Origin: Thermomonospora catenispora
Lineage (GTDB): Bacteria > Actinomycetota > Actinomycetes > Streptosporangiales > Streptosporangiaceae
Direction of reading: 5' to 3'
DNA length: 64,000 nucleotides
NCBI RefSeq assembly: GCF_006363815.1
Contig: NZ_RRYT01000008.1
Coordinates: 121,794-185,793, forward strand
The position numbers and the translations under genes were made by a program. This document shows positions 7,774-17,685 of the stretch, in pieces. The notes under the pieces are model-generated. The model was not told where the DNA came from. It saw nothing but the letters and a program-made list of their open reading frames with translations, and ran no database searches. Numbering within the stretch: position 1 is the stretch's first letter; each line of letters begins with the position of its first letter.

Positions 7774-10678
7774 GGGTCACCTCCAGGCCATCCGTGGGCG
7801 TGTAATGCAGGTCGTAGCCTGCCAGCCGGGTCCGACATTTCTCGTCCAGGAACAAGATCAATTCACCGGCCAGCCAGTGGCATTCCTTGGACTGCCAGGC
7901 CGGAATGCATTCGGCCTCCAGCTCCTCGATCGCTTGGTCGATCACTCCGGGGAGTGAAAATTGGAAAGGAAGCCGCAGTCCGCACGCCGCAACGATTTGT
8001 GCGAGGCGGGGTTCGGGCGCGGTTTCGGTGGGCAGCTCCAACCCACCCCTGCCCTTGGTCAGCCACGGCACCGTGCGCGCGGTGCCGTCGGCCAGTCGCT
8101 GCACCACGAGTACTTCCAAAGACTCCTGGCCGTCGCGGACCTGGGCTCTGCCCGCCCGGGTGTCGTCGGCGTCGCCGACACCGGCGTCGACCCACCCGAT
8201 CAGGGGTCGCCCGTTCTTGGCCGCTTTGTCGAGCAGGAAGGCCTTCGCTTTCTGGCGTCGGGTCTCCTGGTGCAGGTCATGCTCCTGGCGGGCCCGGTCC
8301 ATGGCTGCCTGCCATTCGTTCGGCCCTACCGGGTCGTCTCCATACGCTTTCTGAACCAGTGGGCTGATGTCCTCCGGAAGGCGCACCACGTTCCCGGTGT
8401 CCGCCGTTCCGGAAAAGTACGGTTCCAGAACCGCGGCGGAGCGCAGCAATGCGTAAGAGCGGTAGACACGCCGGGAACCGCTGACCGGCTCGACCGGAAC
8501 GGCATCCCAGTCCGCGCCCGTGACGAGGCACCGGGCCGTGCGGAGCCGGGGCGGACGCTCGGACTGCCCTTCGCCCCTCAGATGCCGATGTACGCGTCCC
8601 ATGCGCTGCAGCAACAGGTCGACCGGGCACAGATCGGTCACCAGAAGGTCGAAGTCGATGTCCAAGGACTGCTCGGCCACCTGGCTGGCCACCACGATGT
8701 GCGCCCCGTCCGGACGCCGGGAGCCCCGCCCCGGCGGGCCGAACCGTTCGAGCAGGTCGGCGTCCTTGGCCATGCGGTCCACGTCGAGGAACCGGGCGTG
8801 CGCAACGGTCACCTTGTCATCACCGAAACGGCGCCGCAGGTGGGCGGCGGTCTCCTGGACGCGGTCCACGGTGTTGCGCACCACCAGCGCGCAGCCGCCG
8901 TCGGACAGCTCGCGCTCCAGCCGATCCGCCAGCACGTCCAGGTCATCGCTCACGCGTTCCAGATGGACCCGGGCGCTGCGGCCGGAGGAGGGGACGGAGC
9001 GGAACACCGGGGAGCCGTCGATCTCCAGGGCCGTCAACAGCGGATAGCCCTCCGCCGTCTCCGCGTCGGTGAAGGCGGGTCCCTCCAGCCGGGCGTACGC
9101 CTCGAGGAGCTCGCGCCGCCTGGCGGCCGGCAGCGTCGCCGACAGCACGATCACCGGAACTCGGTAGGCGCCCAGCCACGACAGCACCCGGTCCAGGTAG
9201 GAGTTCATGTAGGTGTCGTAGGCGTGGGCCTCGTCGATGACGACGACCTTGCCTGCGAGGGCGAGGTGCCGCAGCGCAAGGTGGCGGCTCTTGAGACCCA
9301 TGAACAGCAGCTGGTCGATGGTCCCCACGCCGAAGGAGGCGAGCATCGCCTTCTTCCTGCCGCGAAGCCACTGATGGGCCACCAGCTCGGCGGAGTGCAC
9401 GCTGTGATCGCCGCGGTGATGCCACTCATCGTCGACGCCGTCCGGCTCCACCGCGGTCACCGCCCGCCGGCCGGCGCGGAGCAGGTCCCGGTACTCCTCG
9501 TTCAGCGCCGCCTTCGAGTGCGCCAGGTGAACCGAACGCACGCCTTCCGAGCCGTCGCCCGGAAGCCGCCGCAGCCACTTCAGCAGGCGAGAGAACATCG
9601 CGTTGCCGGTCGCCATGGTCGGCAGCGCCACATAGCAGCCGCCCGCACCCGAACGGGCGGCGAAGATCTCGGCGACCGCCAGCGCAGCCTCGGTCTTGCC
9701 CTCTCCCATCGGAGCCTCGATGATCATCAAGCCCGGGCGTTCCATGCGGCGCGCCAGTTCCACCGCCTGCTCCTGCACCGGGCGGACACGGGCTCCGGCC
9801 GGAAACTCGAACCGCGACGCGAACAGCTCGGCCGTGTTCTCCGTCGGCTCCTCGGCCCGCCAGGGAGCGGGCAGCGCCAAGCCGTGCCACGCGGCCTCGA
9901 TGCGCTCACGGTCGCCGACACCGGCCGCCTCGGGAAAGTAGGGGAACAGGTCCGAGTTGCTGGCCATCCAGTCGGCGACGATCACCAGGCCCGACAACAG
10001 CGCCTGAACCGGCTGCGACAGCTTGACCCGCCGCCAAGCGTCCAACCGCTCCCGCACTCCGCAGGCCGCCGCACATGCGTCGAGCAGCTCGTCCTGCACG
10101 CTCCGCCATGCCTCCGCGCAATCCGGTGTGCGGAGCAGACGGGGACGGACGTTCAGTTCACGAATGTCCAGGAACGTGGGCGGAACGCCATGATGCCCGC
10201 CCGCGACCACACTGAACTGCAAGGTCGCCGGGCGGCTCCACCCTTGCCGCTCCGTCAGCCACTCTTGGAGCAGGAGCTGTCCGGCCAGACCGTGCGGAGC
10301 CAATCTCCGGTCCGCCAGCTCCTCACGGCCCGGCATCCCCAGCCCTGCCTTGCGCATCGCGTCGGCGAGCGTCTCCACCTGACAGGCGAACGCCGGCGTG
10401 GCCTTACCGATGTCGTGCGTGGCGGCCAGCCACACCACCAGCCGCCGTGCGTCCTCCGCTCCCCCCGGCATCTCCGCCGCCACCAACCGCCGCACCTGCC
10501 ACGGCAGCCACTGGTCCCACAGCAGTCCCGCGACAGCACCGCTGTCGGCCATGTGCCGCCACAACGGCAGCCATCCGCCGGTCGCGCGGTCATGCTTGGC
10601 CCACACGGCCCGAGCAGCGACCGACAAGCCGTCTCCCAGCAGCAGCGGCCCACCCATGTCAGGCATGTGCGCAGTCAA
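7763..10678 (-). CDS. cas3: CRISPR-associated nuclease/helicase Cas3 (HD-SF2)
   Basis: About 971 aa, a single-chain HD nuclease and SF2 helicase that degrades Cascade-marked DNA. HD-domain metal ligands are visible as WRHMADS (H42) and THDIGK (H88-D89), with a GHH motif further on. Helicase motifs follow in order: GEGKTEAAL (Walker A, near residue 325), DEAH (near 482), SATLP and QRMGRVHRH (motif VI). The first in-frame start is TTG at 10678; ATGs at 10666 and 10657 are alternatives, and none has a clear Shine-Dalgarno. It is the first gene of the cas operon. Confidence 0.96.
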   Translation of the reverse strand: MTAHMPDMGGPLLLGDGLSVAARAVWAKHDRATGGWLPLWRHMADSGAVAGLLWDQWLPWQVRRLVAAEMPGGAEDARRLVVWLAATHDIGKATPAFACQVETLADAMRKAGLGMPGREELADRRLAPHGLAGQLLLQEWLTERQGWSRPATLQFSVVAGGHHGVPPTFLDIRELNVRPRLLRTPDCAEAWRSVQDELLDACAAACGVRERLDAWRRVKLSQPVQALLSGLVIVADWMASNSDLFPYFPEAAGVGDRERIEAAWHGLALPAPWRAEEPTENTAELFASRFEFPAGARVRPVQEQAVELARRMERPGLMIIEAPMGEGKTEAALAVAEIFAARSGAGGCYVALPTMATGNAMFSRLLKWLRRLPGDGSEGVRSVHLAHSKAALNEEYRDLLRAGRRAVTAVEPDGVDDEWHHRGDHSVHSAELVAHQWLRGRKKAMLASFGVGTIDQLLFMGLKSRHLALRHLALAGKVVVIDEAHAYDTYMNSYLDRVLSWLGAYRVPVIVLSATLPAARRRELLEAYARLEGPAFTDAETAEGYPLLTALEIDGSPVFRSVPSSGRSARVHLERVSDDLDVLADRLERELSDGGCALVVRNTVDRVQETAAHLRRRFGDDKVTVAHARFLDVDRMAKDADLLERFGPPGRGSRRPDGAHIVVASQVAEQSLDIDFDLLVTDLCPVDLLLQRMGRVHRHLRGEGQSERPPRLRTARCLVTGADWDAVPVEPVSGSRRVYRSYALLRSAAVLEPYFSGTADTGNVVRLPEDISPLVQKAYGDDPVGPNEWQAAMDRARQEHDLHQETRRQKAKAFLLDKAAKNGRPLIGWVDAGVGDADDTRAGRAQVRDGQESLEVLVVQRLADGTARTVPWLTKGRGGLELPTETAPEPRLAQIVAACGLRLPFQFSLPGVIDQAIEELEAECIPAWQSKECHWLAGELILFLDEKCRTRLAGYDLHYTPTDGLEVTRAE

Positions 10679-10887
10679 GCAGGAGATGCGCAGCGATGTG
10701 GCGTTTTTCAGGATTTCACTTGAAACTCATCTTCACAGGAGATCTTGAACCTGCCCACCTTGCCCCCACCGCCAGGCCCCGGGCAGGCTGTACCAGCGAC
10801 CACCAACGAACAATGTCCGAAATGTCCAAGTCTGCAGAAGTGAGGATTTTCGCCCCTACTCCGCGATAAACCCGCAGGTCAGCGAGT
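10679..10887. promoter_or_regulatory. Divergent control region: cas operon promoter (leftward) and array 2 leader (rightward)
   Basis: This AT-richer 209-nt gap must hold the leftward cas3 promoter and the rightward leader of array 2. The distal 77 nt (10811-10887) are homologous to the array 1 leader and end in GCAGGTCAGCGAGT directly at the first repeat. I could not identify an unambiguous -35/-10 pair in either direction. Confidence 0.75.
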
Positions 10888-11344
10888 GTGCTCCCCGCGC
10901 ACGCGGGGATGGTCCCGCTCCTACCGAGCCCTGAAGGCCCAGGCCAACGTGCTCCCCGCGCACGCGGGGATGGTCCCCGCAAAAGCCCGGGGCAGTGCGC
11001 CCCGGGCTTGTGCTCCCCGCGCACGCGGGGATGGTCCCGGCCTGCACCACCCCTCGCACGTGTACGACGTGGTGCTCCCCGCGCACGCGGGGATGGTCCC
11101 GATCTTGGCCCGATCCGGCCAAACGCTGTACTGTGCTCCCCGCGCACGCGGGGATGGTCCGACACCGGCGCCGCGCTCACCATCCGGTCGGTAGTGCTCC
11201 CCGCGCACGCGGGGATGGTCCCTTGTGGCGGAAAGTTTCCGCGTCGGTGTCGATGTGCTCCCCGCGCACGCGGGGATGGTCCCCAGCCGTACGGGCCCGG
11301 CCGGGCGCTGCGCCGGTGCTCCCCGCGCACGCGGGGATGGTCCC
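10888..11344 (+). CRISPR. CRISPR array 2, type I-E, 8 repeats, 7 spacers
   Basis: Repeats of 29 nt (GTGCTCCCCGCG ... CGGGGATGGTCCC) start at 10888, 10949, 11010, 11072, 11133, 11194, 11255 and 11316. They are the exact reverse complement of the array 1 repeat, so this array is transcribed rightward, away from cas3. Spacers are 32 nt except 11039-11071 (33 nt). The repeat at 11133 ends in G instead of C. The second spacer (10978-11009) contains a perfect 10-bp inverted repeat. The array is complete in the window. Confidence 0.98.
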
Positions 11345-11856
11345 GTGGCGGTTGAGACGCGAATTCACCTCAGGCGAACGACCCGTTCGGCCGACCCATT
11401 CAACTCGCCGATCCGCCCCCTGATTCGCATCCCGGTCCGGCGTTTCCACAGGGAAGTCCATGCAGTCTGCGGCAGTGTTCCCGATCGCGGGGCATCGGCG
11501 GGCTACCTGCGGAAACGGCGGGGTGAAAAGTTCACCGCAGGCCATCTGTCGGGTCCGGGTTCATACGGGTCTGCAAAACCCCGCCCTCTCCCGATGCCGG
11601 GCCTGAGGTCCGGGACGTTCCTCGGAAGCCGATGTTCGTTCGTCTTGGCCGAACGCGATGCAGTCTGAGCAGGCGCACATTTCGTCGTGGAAATCTCATG
11701 GGATTGTCCTGACGGGCAGGGAACGGACATGCCGGGGCGAAGCAGGTCCAGGGTGTGCGGGTATGCGATGCACTCGCCTGGAATCCGCAAAGCCCGCACC
11801 AAGGGGAGCCCTCTGCGAGAGGCCCGCCGTCCCCGGCGCCGCCGATCCCGGATCGC
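11345..11856. other. Gene-less stretch beyond array 2
   Basis: No reading frame here resembles a known protein or has a convincing ribosome binding site. A minus-strand frame of 99 codons at 11503-11802 is unsupported. The 15-mer CTACCTGCGGAAACG (11503-11517) recurs in the terminator loop after tRNA-Arg (31172-31186). Confidence 0.5.
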
Positions 11857-12441
11857 CTACCGGGCGTCCGGGTCGTTCAGGGCGCGGGTGAGCCACTCCA
11901 GCGTGCCGGTGGCGAGCGCCTCCTCGGCCAGCCTCGTGGCGGACGCGGTCCGGAGGTCGGCGAGCGAGCTGTCGATCCAGGGTCCGGTGTTCCGGTTGCC
12001 CTGCTCCCGGTACTCCAGGGCCTGCAGCAGGCATTCGAGCTTGTCGGCGTCCCGCGCGCAGATCGCCTCGCGGCTGTCGCGCCCCTCGTACTCGGCCACC
12101 GCGGCGGTGATCATGGCCGCGACGGGTTCGGGGAGGCCGCGGGTCTGGTCGGCGGTGACCTTCTCGTTGGGGGTCTTCTCCACATACGGCCTGGACAGGT
12201 GGGGGAGGTCGGTGAGGCGGGTCTCCTGGCTGTCGTGGAAGAGGGCGAGCAGGGCCGCCCGTGCGGGGTCGGCGCCCTCGAGGGCGGCCAGGACGGCGGC
12301 GATGACGGCGGTCCGCATCGAGTGGTCGGCGACGCTCTCGGGGTCGGTGACGCCGGCGACGAGCCAGCCGGTCCGCTTGTAGCGCTTGAGCAGCCCGATC
12401 TCGTGCAGGAACCCGGCCAGCCGCTTCAGTTCCTCCGTCAT
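11857..12441 (-). CDS. HD-domain phosphohydrolase (YfbR/HDDC2-like 5'-deoxynucleotidase family)
   Basis: 194 aa. HD-domain signature residues are visible as VADHSMR (first His), ALFHDSQE (His-Asp pair) and a distal Asp in CARDADKLECLLQ. The family removes phosphate from nucleoside 5'-monophosphates using divalent metal, but the substrate cannot be read from sequence. The ATG at 12441 begins MTEELKRLAGFLHEIG, which matches family N-termini; the longer upstream frame is Arg/Pro-rich and looks non-coding. Monocistronic, ending near 11857. Confidence 0.85.
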   Translation of the reverse strand: MTEELKRLAGFLHEIGLLKRYKRTGWLVAGVTDPESVADHSMRTAVIAAVLAALEGADPARAALLALFHDSQETRLTDLPHLSRPYVEKTPNEKVTADQTRGLPEPVAAMITAAVAEYEGRDSREAICARDADKLECLLQALEYREQGNRNTGPWIDSSLADLRTASATRLAEEALATGTLEWLTRALNDPDAR

Positions 12442-12746
12442 GCCCGTCCCTTCCGTCGCCGGTCGCCTGCCTGCAGGTGAACGAAGAGGCTCCTCTCGCC
12501 TTCCCCGCGCCCCGGGGTGGGCGCGGCGGGGCCCCGGCCTCTCATGGTCTTCCCCGGCCCTCGTGGGCGATCGCGCCGGCGGTCCATGCCGCCCCGGACC
12601 GGTTGCGCGGGAGAGCGCAGGAGGGCCGGAGGGAGGCGCAGGAAGGGCACGAGGGGGAGGCGCCGGAGAGCCCGCCGCCGTGGAAGGCCGTGGAGGAAGA
12701 CGAAGAGAGGGCGGTCCCGTGGTCGGAACCGCCCTCTGCGTCACAG
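12442..12746. other. Intergenic region with no supported gene
   Basis: GC-rich sequence between the HD-domain gene and tRNA-Ala. Frames open here are Arg/Gly/Pro-rich and lack ribosome binding sites. The promoter of the HD gene must lie here, but I cannot point to it. Confidence 0.5.
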
Positions 12747-12820
12747 TGGAGCTGAGGGGATTTGAACCCCTGACCCCCTCGATGCGAACGAGGTGCGCTA
12801 CCGGACTGCGCTACAGCCCC
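12747..12820 (-). tRNA. tRNA-Ala (anticodon CGC)
   Basis: 74 nt fold as a cloverleaf. The acceptor stem GGGGCTG pairs with CAGCTCC and contains the G3:U70 wobble that identifies tRNA-Ala. The anticodon loop TTCGCAT in a CCTCG/CGAGG stem gives CGC, reading codon GCG. The T-arm GGTTCAAATCC and discriminator A are present. CCA is not encoded. Confidence 0.97.
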
Positions 12821-12892
12821 ATTGACGCAGCAAGATTAGCAAACTTCGGAGGCACTTCGCGCATCGGTTTCGGCCGGGTGGGACCGGCGGGG

Positions 12893-13468
12893 TCAGTCGC
12901 CCACGGCTCGGCGGTCGTCGGCGTACTGGTCGAAGACCTCCCGGACCACCCGCCCGGCGGTCGGGGGGAGCTCGATGACCTCGGCGCGGGGGGCGGTCTC
13001 CTCGGCGGCGCGGCGGGCGGCGGCCGCGGCGCGGGCGCGGGCCCGTTCCCTGCGGCGGGAGGCGTCGATGCGGGCGGCCGCCCGCAGCAGGGCCAGATGG
13101 GCCAGGAAGAGGAAGGCCGCGGGCAGGGCGGTCCACCACGGGGCCTGGCGGAGGGCGACGAGGACCGTGGAGCCCAGCAGGAGGAGGGTGAGGCCGAACG
13201 TGCGGCGCCGGCGCCGGGCGATGACGGCGGCGCGGCTGGAGCGGCGCCGCCGGCGCGGCGGTGCGGGGCGCGGCTCGGTGAAGTCCTCGGCGGTCTCGTG
13301 CCCTTCGGCGCCTGTCTCCTCGGCCTCCTCCAGCTCGTCCATGACGAGTTCGTCGGCGAGGTCGGGGTGCCTGGCGAGCGCACGGGACGCGTCGCGGCGG
13401 AGCCACATGGGGACCAGGACCACGGCCCACACCGCGACGATGGCGAGGTAGAGGAGGGTGCTGCTCAA
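12893..13468 (-). CDS. sepX: SepX/GlpR-type membrane divisome protein
   Basis: 191 aa. In Streptomyces (SepX) and Corynebacterium (GlpR) this protein anchors the gephyrin-like protein Glp at the FtsZ/Wag31 division machinery. Visible here are an N-terminal membrane helix (LLYLAIVAVWAVVLVPMWL) directly before a basic stretch, an acidic then Arg-rich cytoplasmic linker, two further hydrophobic segments around residues 92-130, and a C-terminal soluble tail. The start is TTG at 13468, fixed by GGAGGG placed just upstream; the longer frame lacks such a site. It heads the block containing glp, its expected partner. Confidence 0.85.
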   Translation of the reverse strand: MSSTLLYLAIVAVWAVVLVPMWLRRDASRALARHPDLADELVMDELEEAEETGAEGHETAEDFTEPRPAPPRRRRRSSRAAVIARRRRRTFGLTLLLLGSTVLVALRQAPWWTALPAAFLFLAHLALLRAAARIDASRRRERARARAAAAARRAAEETAPRAEVIELPPTAGRVVREVFDQYADDRRAVGD

Positions 13469-13650
13469 GGGCCCTCCTTCAGCGCACGCCAAGTACGCCA
13501 TCTGTGTGTGCTGACTTTCGGCGCGCGCATGTTCACGTCTCGCACCGTAGGCCCCGGTGTCAGCCGCTGACGAGCATTAACTGCGGTGTGTCGCCAGATC
13601 GTGACCCGGGTTACCAGCCGTTTACCACGGCTTTCTATGCCGAAGGAATC

Positions 13651-14289
13651 CTACCCTCCGGAAGAGGATCGTGGAAATGCTTGCTTGGAGCGCGCGAGCC
13701 AGCGAGAACGCAGCCCTCCGGGCACGTCTTCCACAGTCAGCGCGTAACAGATGTGGTCGCGCCAGGCGCCGTCGATGTGCAGATGGCGGCGGCGAATTCC
13801 CTCTTCCCGGAAGCCGAGCTTTTCCACCACGCGGCGGCTGGCGGTGTTCTCGGGGCGGATATTGGCCTCCACCCGGTGCAGGCCCACGGTGAAGAAACAG
13901 TGGTCGACGGCCATCGCGACGGCAGTGGGGATGACGCCGCGGCCGGCGAGGGCGCGGTCCACCCAGTAGCCGATCTGCGCCGAGCGGGCCGACCCCCAGA
14001 CGATGGCGCCGACGGTGAGCTGGCCGGCGAAGCGGCCCTCGTAGGTGACCACCCACGGCAGCGCCAGTCCCTGCCGGGCCTCTCGGCGCATCAGGTGCAC
14101 CATGCTGAGGTAGGGCCCGATCCCGGTGTGGAACAGGGGCGTCTCCGGGTTGGTGGGCTCCCAAGGGCGCAGCCAGTCGGCGTTGCGGACACGGGTGTCC
14201 CGCCAGGCCACCGCGTCCCGCAGCCGCAGCGGACGCAGCCCGACCGGGCCTTCCGTCAGGGTGACCGGCCAACCCCGCAAGCGCTCCAC
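13651..14289 (-). CDS. GNAT-family N-acetyltransferase, RimJ/RimL type
   Basis: 212 aa. The GNAT acetyl-CoA fold is seen in IGYWVDRALAGRGVIPTAVA (motif A, with the pyrophosphate loop) and LHRVEANIRPENTASRRVVE followed by KLGF (motif B), the standard RimJ/L signature. The family acetylates the N-termini of ribosomal or other proteins; the target here is not known. GTG start at 14289 with a purine-rich GGGGGATGATGAG upstream. In mycobacteria the same gene sits between moeA1 and the sepX homologue (rimJ, Rv0995). Confidence 0.88.
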   Translation of the reverse strand: MERLRGWPVTLTEGPVGLRPLRLRDAVAWRDTRVRNADWLRPWEPTNPETPLFHTGIGPYLSMVHLMRREARQGLALPWVVTYEGRFAGQLTVGAIVWGSARSAQIGYWVDRALAGRGVIPTAVAMAVDHCFFTVGLHRVEANIRPENTASRRVVEKLGFREEGIRRRHLHIDGAWRDHICYALTVEDVPGGLRSRWLARSKQAFPRSSSGG

Positions 14290-14325
14290 GTTCTCATCAT
14301 CCCCCGCCGATGCGGGCTGACGCCA

Positions 14326-14835
14326 TCATCGTGCGTCGGGAATATCGGTCTCGTCGGCCGGCCGGGGGTGGTCGCCGCCGCGGATCTGCTCGATGGCGTG
14401 CGCGAGCACCGGGCCGAGCACCGCCATGCCGTCGCGGACCCCTCCGGTGGATCCGGGGAGGTTGACGATGAGGGTGCGGCCGGCGATCCCGGCGATTCCG
14501 CGGGAGAGGATCGCGGCGGGCACCTTGTCGCGGCCCTGCAGCCGGATGGCCTCGGCGATCCCGGGGACCTCCCGGTCGATGACGCGGCGGGTCATCTCCG
14601 GGGTCAGGTCGGTGGGGGTGAGGCCGGTGCCGCCGGTGGTGACGACGACGTCGTAGCCGTGGGCGACGGCGTCGGTCAGCGCCTCGGCGACCGGTTCGCC
14701 GTCGGGGACGACCTGCGGCCCGTCGACCCGGCAGCCGGCGTCGGCGAGCAGCTTCGCCAGCAGCGGGCCGGACCGGTCGGGGTAGATCCCGGCCGCCGCC
14801 CGGTTGGAGGCGGTGATCACCAGCGCCCGGATCAT
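14326..14835 (-). CDS. mog: Molybdopterin adenylyltransferase (Mog/MoaB family)
   Basis: 169 aa, a single MoCF domain. It adenylates molybdopterin before metal insertion by MoeA. The MoCF signature is seen as VVTTGGTGLTPTDLTPE near residues 62-80, followed by FP-loop-like ILSRGIAGIAGRTLIVNLPG. The ATG at 14835 overlaps the moaC stop by 4 nt, giving a moaC-mog coupled pair. The family cannot be separated into Mog and MoaB reliably by eye. Confidence 0.9.
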   Translation of the reverse strand: MIRALVITASNRAAAGIYPDRSGPLLAKLLADAGCRVDGPQVVPDGEPVAEALTDAVAHGYDVVVTTGGTGLTPTDLTPEMTRRVIDREVPGIAEAIRLQGRDKVPAAILSRGIAGIAGRTLIVNLPGSTGGVRDGMAVLGPVLAHAIEQIRGGDHPRPADETDIPDAR

Positions 14836-15305
14836 GCCGGCCTCCGCCAGACGCCGGTCTTGCCGCCGGTCTTCTCCTCGACCCGCACGTCGGTGAGCAC
14901 GGCGGCGGGGTCGAGCGCCTTGATCATGTCGATCAGCGCCAGTCCGGCGACGGTGACGCAGGTCAGCGCCTCCATTTCGACGCCGGTGCGGTCGGCGGTG
15001 CGCACCTGCGCGGTGATCGCCACGCCGTCGTCGCGCACCTGGAGGTCGACCTGGACGCCGTGGACGGCGATCGGGTGGCACAGCGGCACCAGGTCGGGGG
15101 TGCGTTTGGCGGCCTGGATCCCGGCGATCCGCGCCACCGCCAGCGCGTCGCCCTTGGGGACCTCGCCCGAGCGCAGCGCGGCCGTGCACTCGGGCGACAG
15201 GCGGACGAATCCGGTGGCGGTGGCGGTGCGGGCCGACACCTCCTTGGCGGAGACGTCGACCATGCGGGCGTGGCCCGCCTCGTCCAGATGGGAGAACTGG
15301 GTCAT
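14832..15305 (-). CDS. moaC: Cyclic pyranopterin monophosphate synthase MoaC
   Basis: 157 aa, the normal length. MoaC converts the MoaA product into cyclic pyranopterin monophosphate in molybdenum cofactor synthesis. Motifs: MVDVSAKEVSARTA, the active-site LVPLCHPIAV, GVEMEALTCVTVAGLALIDM and EEKTGGKTG, all intact. It starts 10 nt after the glp stop and overlaps mog, so glp-moaC-mog form one unit. Confidence 0.97.
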   Translation of the reverse strand: MTQFSHLDEAGHARMVDVSAKEVSARTATATGFVRLSPECTAALRSGEVPKGDALAVARIAGIQAAKRTPDLVPLCHPIAVHGVQVDLQVRDDGVAITAQVRTADRTGVEMEALTCVTVAGLALIDMIKALDPAAVLTDVRVEEKTGGKTGVWRRPA

Positions 15306-15315
15306 CGGTCCTCCA

Positions 15316-16506
15316 TCATGACAGCCGCCAGATCTCGACCCGTTCCCCGGCCGCCATGCGCTCGCGCTCCTCGGGGACCACGATCAGCGCGTCGGCGGCG
15401 GCCAGGGCGCCCATCTGGTGCGATCCCTGTGCCGAGGCGGGGGTGACCTCGTCGTCGCCGGTCAGCCGTCCGCGCAGGTAGTGCCGCAGGCCGGGCGGGG
15501 AGGCGATCGGTTCGGCGAGGACGGCGGTCCCCGGCGCGGGGGGCCGGGGGTCCAGCCCTTGCATCACCTGCAGCGCCGGCCGTACGAACACCTGGAACGA
15601 CACGTAGGCGCTGACCGGGTTGCCGGGCAGGGTGAAGATCGGCACTCCCTCCAGCAGGCCGAACCCTTGGGGCTTGCCCGGCCGCATCGCGACCTTGGTG
15701 AAGGTCAGGGTGTCGCGCAGCGCCTCCTTGACCACGTCGCGGGCGCCCATCGACACCCCGCCGGTGGTGATCACCGCGTCGGCCCGGGTCAGCTGCTCGC
15801 GCAGCGCCGCCAGCACCTTCTCCGGCGCGTCCCCCAGGGCCGCGTGGCGGAAGCCGACCCCTCCGGCCTCGTGCACCGCCGCGGTGATCATGTAGCTGTT
15901 GGAGTCCCAGATCTGGCCGGGGATCAGGGGGGAGCCGGGTTCGCGCAGCTCGTCCCCGGTGGACAGCACCACGACCCGCGGTCGGGGCCGCACCCGGACC
16001 CGGGCGCGGCCGACGGCCGCGAGCATGCCGATCTGGGGGGCGCCCAGCCGTACGCCCGGTTCCAGCACGACCTGGCCCTCGGCGACGTCCTCGCCGGCGC
16101 GGCGGATGTAGTGGCCCGGCGGCGCCGATCGGGTGATCCGCACCGACACGTTCCCTCCGTCGGTCCATTCGACGGGGATGACCGCGTCGGCTCCGGCCGG
16201 GATGGGGGCGCCGGTCATGATGCGGGTGCACATGCCGGAGCGGATCGCCGAGATGTCGGTGTCGCCGGCGGCGACGTCCCCGATCACCGGGAGCGTGACC
16301 GGGGAGTGTTCGGTGGCGCCGGCCACGTCCGCGGCGACGACCGCGTATCCGTCCATCGCGGAGTTGTCGAACGGCGGAAGCGGGACGGGCGCGGTCACCG
16401 GTTCGGCCAGGACCGTGCCCTCCGCCTCCAGCAGGTCCAGGTCCAGCGGCGGCAGCGGGCGGACCGCGTCGAGGACGGCCGCCAGATGCTCATCGACCGT
16501 GCGCAT
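15316..16506 (-). CDS. moeA: Gephyrin-like molybdotransferase Glp (MoeA family)
   Basis: 396 aa with the three MoeA domains. MoeA inserts molybdate into adenylated molybdopterin. The motifs FDNSAMDGYAV, IMTGAPIPAGADAVIPVE, TTGGVSMGARDVVK and LPGNPVSAYVSF are intact. In Actinobacteria a MoeA paralogue encoded beside sepX/glpR (Glp) has been linked to the divisome by binding FtsZ and GlpR. This copy has the position of Glp yet is followed by moaC and mog, so cofactor synthesis remains an equally good role. Confidence 0.9.
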   Translation of the reverse strand: MRTVDEHLAAVLDAVRPLPPLDLDLLEAEGTVLAEPVTAPVPLPPFDNSAMDGYAVVAADVAGATEHSPVTLPVIGDVAAGDTDISAIRSGMCTRIMTGAPIPAGADAVIPVEWTDGGNVSVRITRSAPPGHYIRRAGEDVAEGQVVLEPGVRLGAPQIGMLAAVGRARVRVRPRPRVVVLSTGDELREPGSPLIPGQIWDSNSYMITAAVHEAGGVGFRHAALGDAPEKVLAALREQLTRADAVITTGGVSMGARDVVKEALRDTLTFTKVAMRPGKPQGFGLLEGVPIFTLPGNPVSAYVSFQVFVRPALQVMQGLDPRPPAPGTAVLAEPIASPPGLRHYLRGRLTGDDEVTPASAQGSHQMGALAAADALIVVPEERERMAAGERVEIWRLS

Positions 16507-16623
16507 CGGGCTGTCGGCTCCCTTTCTGTGCGGCGCGCCGGCGGGCGGCGCGCCGGTGTGCGTGCCGGCCTGCGCCCGTGGCGCGGCCCCGGGCCGGGGT
16601 CGGCGCCGCGGGTGCGCGGCCTG

Positions 16624-16666
16624 TTCACCGGTGCTCGTTCACCGGTGCTCGTTCACCGGTGCTCGT

Positions 16667-16679
<13 letters not shown>
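16624..16679. repeat. 14-bp tandem repeat overlapping the galU stop codon
   Basis: Unit TTCACCGGTGCTCG occurs at 16624-16637, 16638-16651 and 16652-16665 without change, and a fourth copy at 16666-16679 has two substitutions and contains the galU stop codon. Each unit holds the self-complementary core CACCGGTG, so the array can also form small hairpins. Confidence 0.9.
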
Positions 16680-17569
<890 letters not shown>

Positions 17570-17685
17570 CGCACTCCTTCGACGATGTCGTCCCCGCCGG
17601 CGAGGCGAGGAGGGAAACGCACCGCCACGCCGCACGTTCGAACATATGAGCGGAAAAGGATCGTCCTTGCGCTACCCTGTGCGGC

